Shown here: one piece after another, positions 63,116 through 64,000 of the stretch
Layout: each line of letters opens with the position of its first letter
Position numbering within the stretch: the stretch's first letter is position 1
NCBI GenBank assembly: GCA_003481775.1
Contig: QULU01000007.1
Coordinates: 43,681-107,680, forward strand
DNA: 64,000 nt
Direction: 5' to 3'
From: Clostridiaceae bacterium OM02-2AC
Lineage (GTDB): Bacteria; Bacillota_I; Bacilli_A; Erysipelotrichales; Erysipelotrichaceae
Notes under the pieces: model-generated
Told to the model about the DNA's origin: nothing
Seen by the model: the letters and a program-made list of their open reading frames with translations, nothing else
Database searches by the model: none
Translations under genes and position numbers: made by a program

Positions 63116-63164
63116 AAAAAAAAGGCAAGCACACTGATGGTATCCTCCATCAATGATACTTACC
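63116..63164 (-). terminator. Strong hairpin terminator in the leader of the 177-aa gene
   Basis: GGTAAGTATC..TGATGG pairs, with G-U pairs, with CCATCAGTGTGCTTGCC and runs into eight T. It lies between a promoter-like site and the gene, so it would attenuate transcription unless bypassed. Confidence 0.75.
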
Positions 63165-63245
63165 TCTCTAACAATCCATGAACCCCGGTATATTCCGGAC
63201 TCCGCCAGGTTTCTCACCCTGTAGCCTTCATTTCATGCTCAAAGT
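63165..63245 (-). ncRNA. Candidate aptamer/leader RNA upstream of the 177-aa gene
   Basis: The minus strand upstream of the terminator forms CAGGGTGAGAAACCTG (P2-like) and CCGGAATATACCGG (P3-like) hairpins, closed by ATGAA/TTCAT, a compact three-way-junction shape. CTTTCA-N17-TACAAT lies upstream as a promoter. It fits none of the common riboswitch classes I could recall, so the class is unknown. Confidence 0.45.
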
Positions 63246-63377
63246 TATCACGATTACATTTATGTATTTATTGTATCATATTTTTTACTAATTGAAAGAC
63301 CTTTTGAGTAATTCACTCCATTATCATAACAGAACAAAGAACGCTATGATAGAAACAAATGACAGCCGACAGTACGT

Positions 63378-64000
63378 TCACTCTTTTTCCATATACATTG
63401 GCAGATTGAGCCTTCGGCCTTCCTCCATACAATAGGTCAGTGTTTCAGCATCCGGACAGGCATCCTCCTGTATCGGATATGCCAGTTCCATACTTTTATA
63501 CTTTCCTTCTCCCAAGGCATGATATGGTAAAAGCTCTACTCGTTGTACCGCAGAACCCAGTGCTGCCGCAAACTGCAGTCTTTTCAGCAGATCGCTTCGA
63601 TCATCGTTATACCCCTTCACAATGACCATGCGAATCCACATCGGCTTGTGCATCGCCGCCAGTCTTCTTGCATTATCAAGAATCCGGCCGTTGTCTGCAC
63701 CGGTGATTTTTTTGTGTAATGCAGCATCAAAGGCTTTGATATCATAGAGAAACAAATCGCAATAGTCCGCAACCCTTTCCAGCTGTTCCCATGCCACATC
63801 CCCTGCGGTATCCACACAAACCGCAATCTGCTTCTGCTTCAGCAGATAGAGGGTATCACACAAAGCCGCAGCCTGTAACAGCGGTTCCCCTCCGCTAAAC
63901 GTTACACCACCTCCGGATTCCTCATAATATGTGAAATCCTTTTCCAGCTGCTTTGCGAGCTGTATGGGCTCCATCCGCATCCCAACCTGTTCAAGAGCAT
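63378..64000 (-). CDS. Glycyl-radical-enzyme activating radical SAM protein (5' end outside window)
   Basis: C-terminal ~207 residues of a PflA/YjjW-type activase; the frame runs off the right edge. VTFSGGEPLLQ (the GGE radical SAM motif), VCVDTAGDV, DLFLYDIKAFD and IRMVIVKGYNDD are in the family order, and YHALGEGKYKSMELAYP ends the barrel. The CxxxCxxC cluster motif must lie outside the window. Such enzymes activate a glycyl radical enzyme. The partner is not in the window. Confidence 0.85.
   Translation of the reverse strand, partial: ALEQVGMRMEPIQLAKQLEKDFTYYEESGGGVTFSGGEPLLQAAALCDTLYLLKQKQIAVCVDTAGDVAWEQLERVADYCDLFLYDIKAFDAALHKKITGADNGRILDNARRLAAMHKPMWIRMVIVKGYNDDRSDLLKRLQFAAALGSAVQRVELLPYHALGEGKYKSMELAYPIQEDACPDAETLTYCMEEGRRLNLPMYMEKE

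Noticed and set aside
1..64000. CRISPR arrays, rRNA, replication origin.
   Set aside because: No regularly spaced short repeats with unique spacers, no rRNA sequence and no DnaA-box cluster were seen by eye.

Overview
The window is chromosomal DNA of a low-to-mid GC Firmicute. The gene content (galactitol-type PTS, AraM/AraD, LytTR regulators, giant Ig-like surface proteins, BglG-type regulators, a two-HD protein) suggests a gut member of the Erysipelotrichaceae, for example a relative of [Clostridium] innocuum. That is an inference from gene content and style; no rRNA is present to test it.

1-9.8 kb is the most unusual region. Everything reads leftwards: a tyrosine recombinase, an Avd-like four-helix protein, a reverse transcriptase of the diversity-generating-retroelement (DGR) type, and a giant repetitive adhesin running off the left edge. 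The recombinase gene lies between two identical 23-bp sites in inverted orientation (8378-8400 and 9657-9679). Just inside the right site a strong promoter points outwards into a terminator. Inverting the 1.3-kb segment would aim this promoter at avd-RT-adhesin. The locus therefore looks like a self-inverting ON/OFF switch in front of a DGR-like cassette and its surface target. The RT-adjacent region and the end of the adhesin's lectin-like N-terminal domain share an exact 16-nt match that could be the homing (IMH) site, but a classical adenine-rich template repeat was not found by eye.

9.8-23.2 kb holds a MalT/LAL-type LuxR regulator, a decayed ATP-dependent DNA ligase, an AAA/DUF4143 ATPase, IS200/IS605 debris, one intact and one truncated tRNA-Thr, an HD-GYP phosphodiesterase, a TetR - MMPL transporter - heptad-repeat secreted protein operon with twin operators, and tRNA-Val.

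23.5-32.6 kb has a secreted Ig-like/InlB-B-repeat protein, then a sugar-phosphate operon (PTS IIA, IIB, IIC, AraM, AraD, HAD phosphatase) under a CcpA-like cre box.

32.7-41.5 kb is a signalling island: three LytTR response regulators, an AgrC-like kinase, a matrixin-type protease, lipoproteins, secreted proteins and tiny membrane proteins. Six matching LytTR double boxes sit in front of these genes, so the island looks like one regulon.

41.5-64 kb carries rhaD plus a 2-hydroxyacid dehydrogenase divergent from a DeoR regulator, a PRD/EIIAB regulator, an alpha/beta hydrolase, an OmpR-type two-component pair, a sugar-sensing module (anchored RbsB-like protein, NarL-type kinase and regulator, solute-binding protein), a Nim-like flavoprotein, a frameshifted small gene, a thioredoxin-like lipoprotein, a Nudix hydrolase, transaldolase divergent from a DeoR regulator, a gene behind a structured leader with a terminator, and a partial glycyl-radical-enzyme activase at the right edge.
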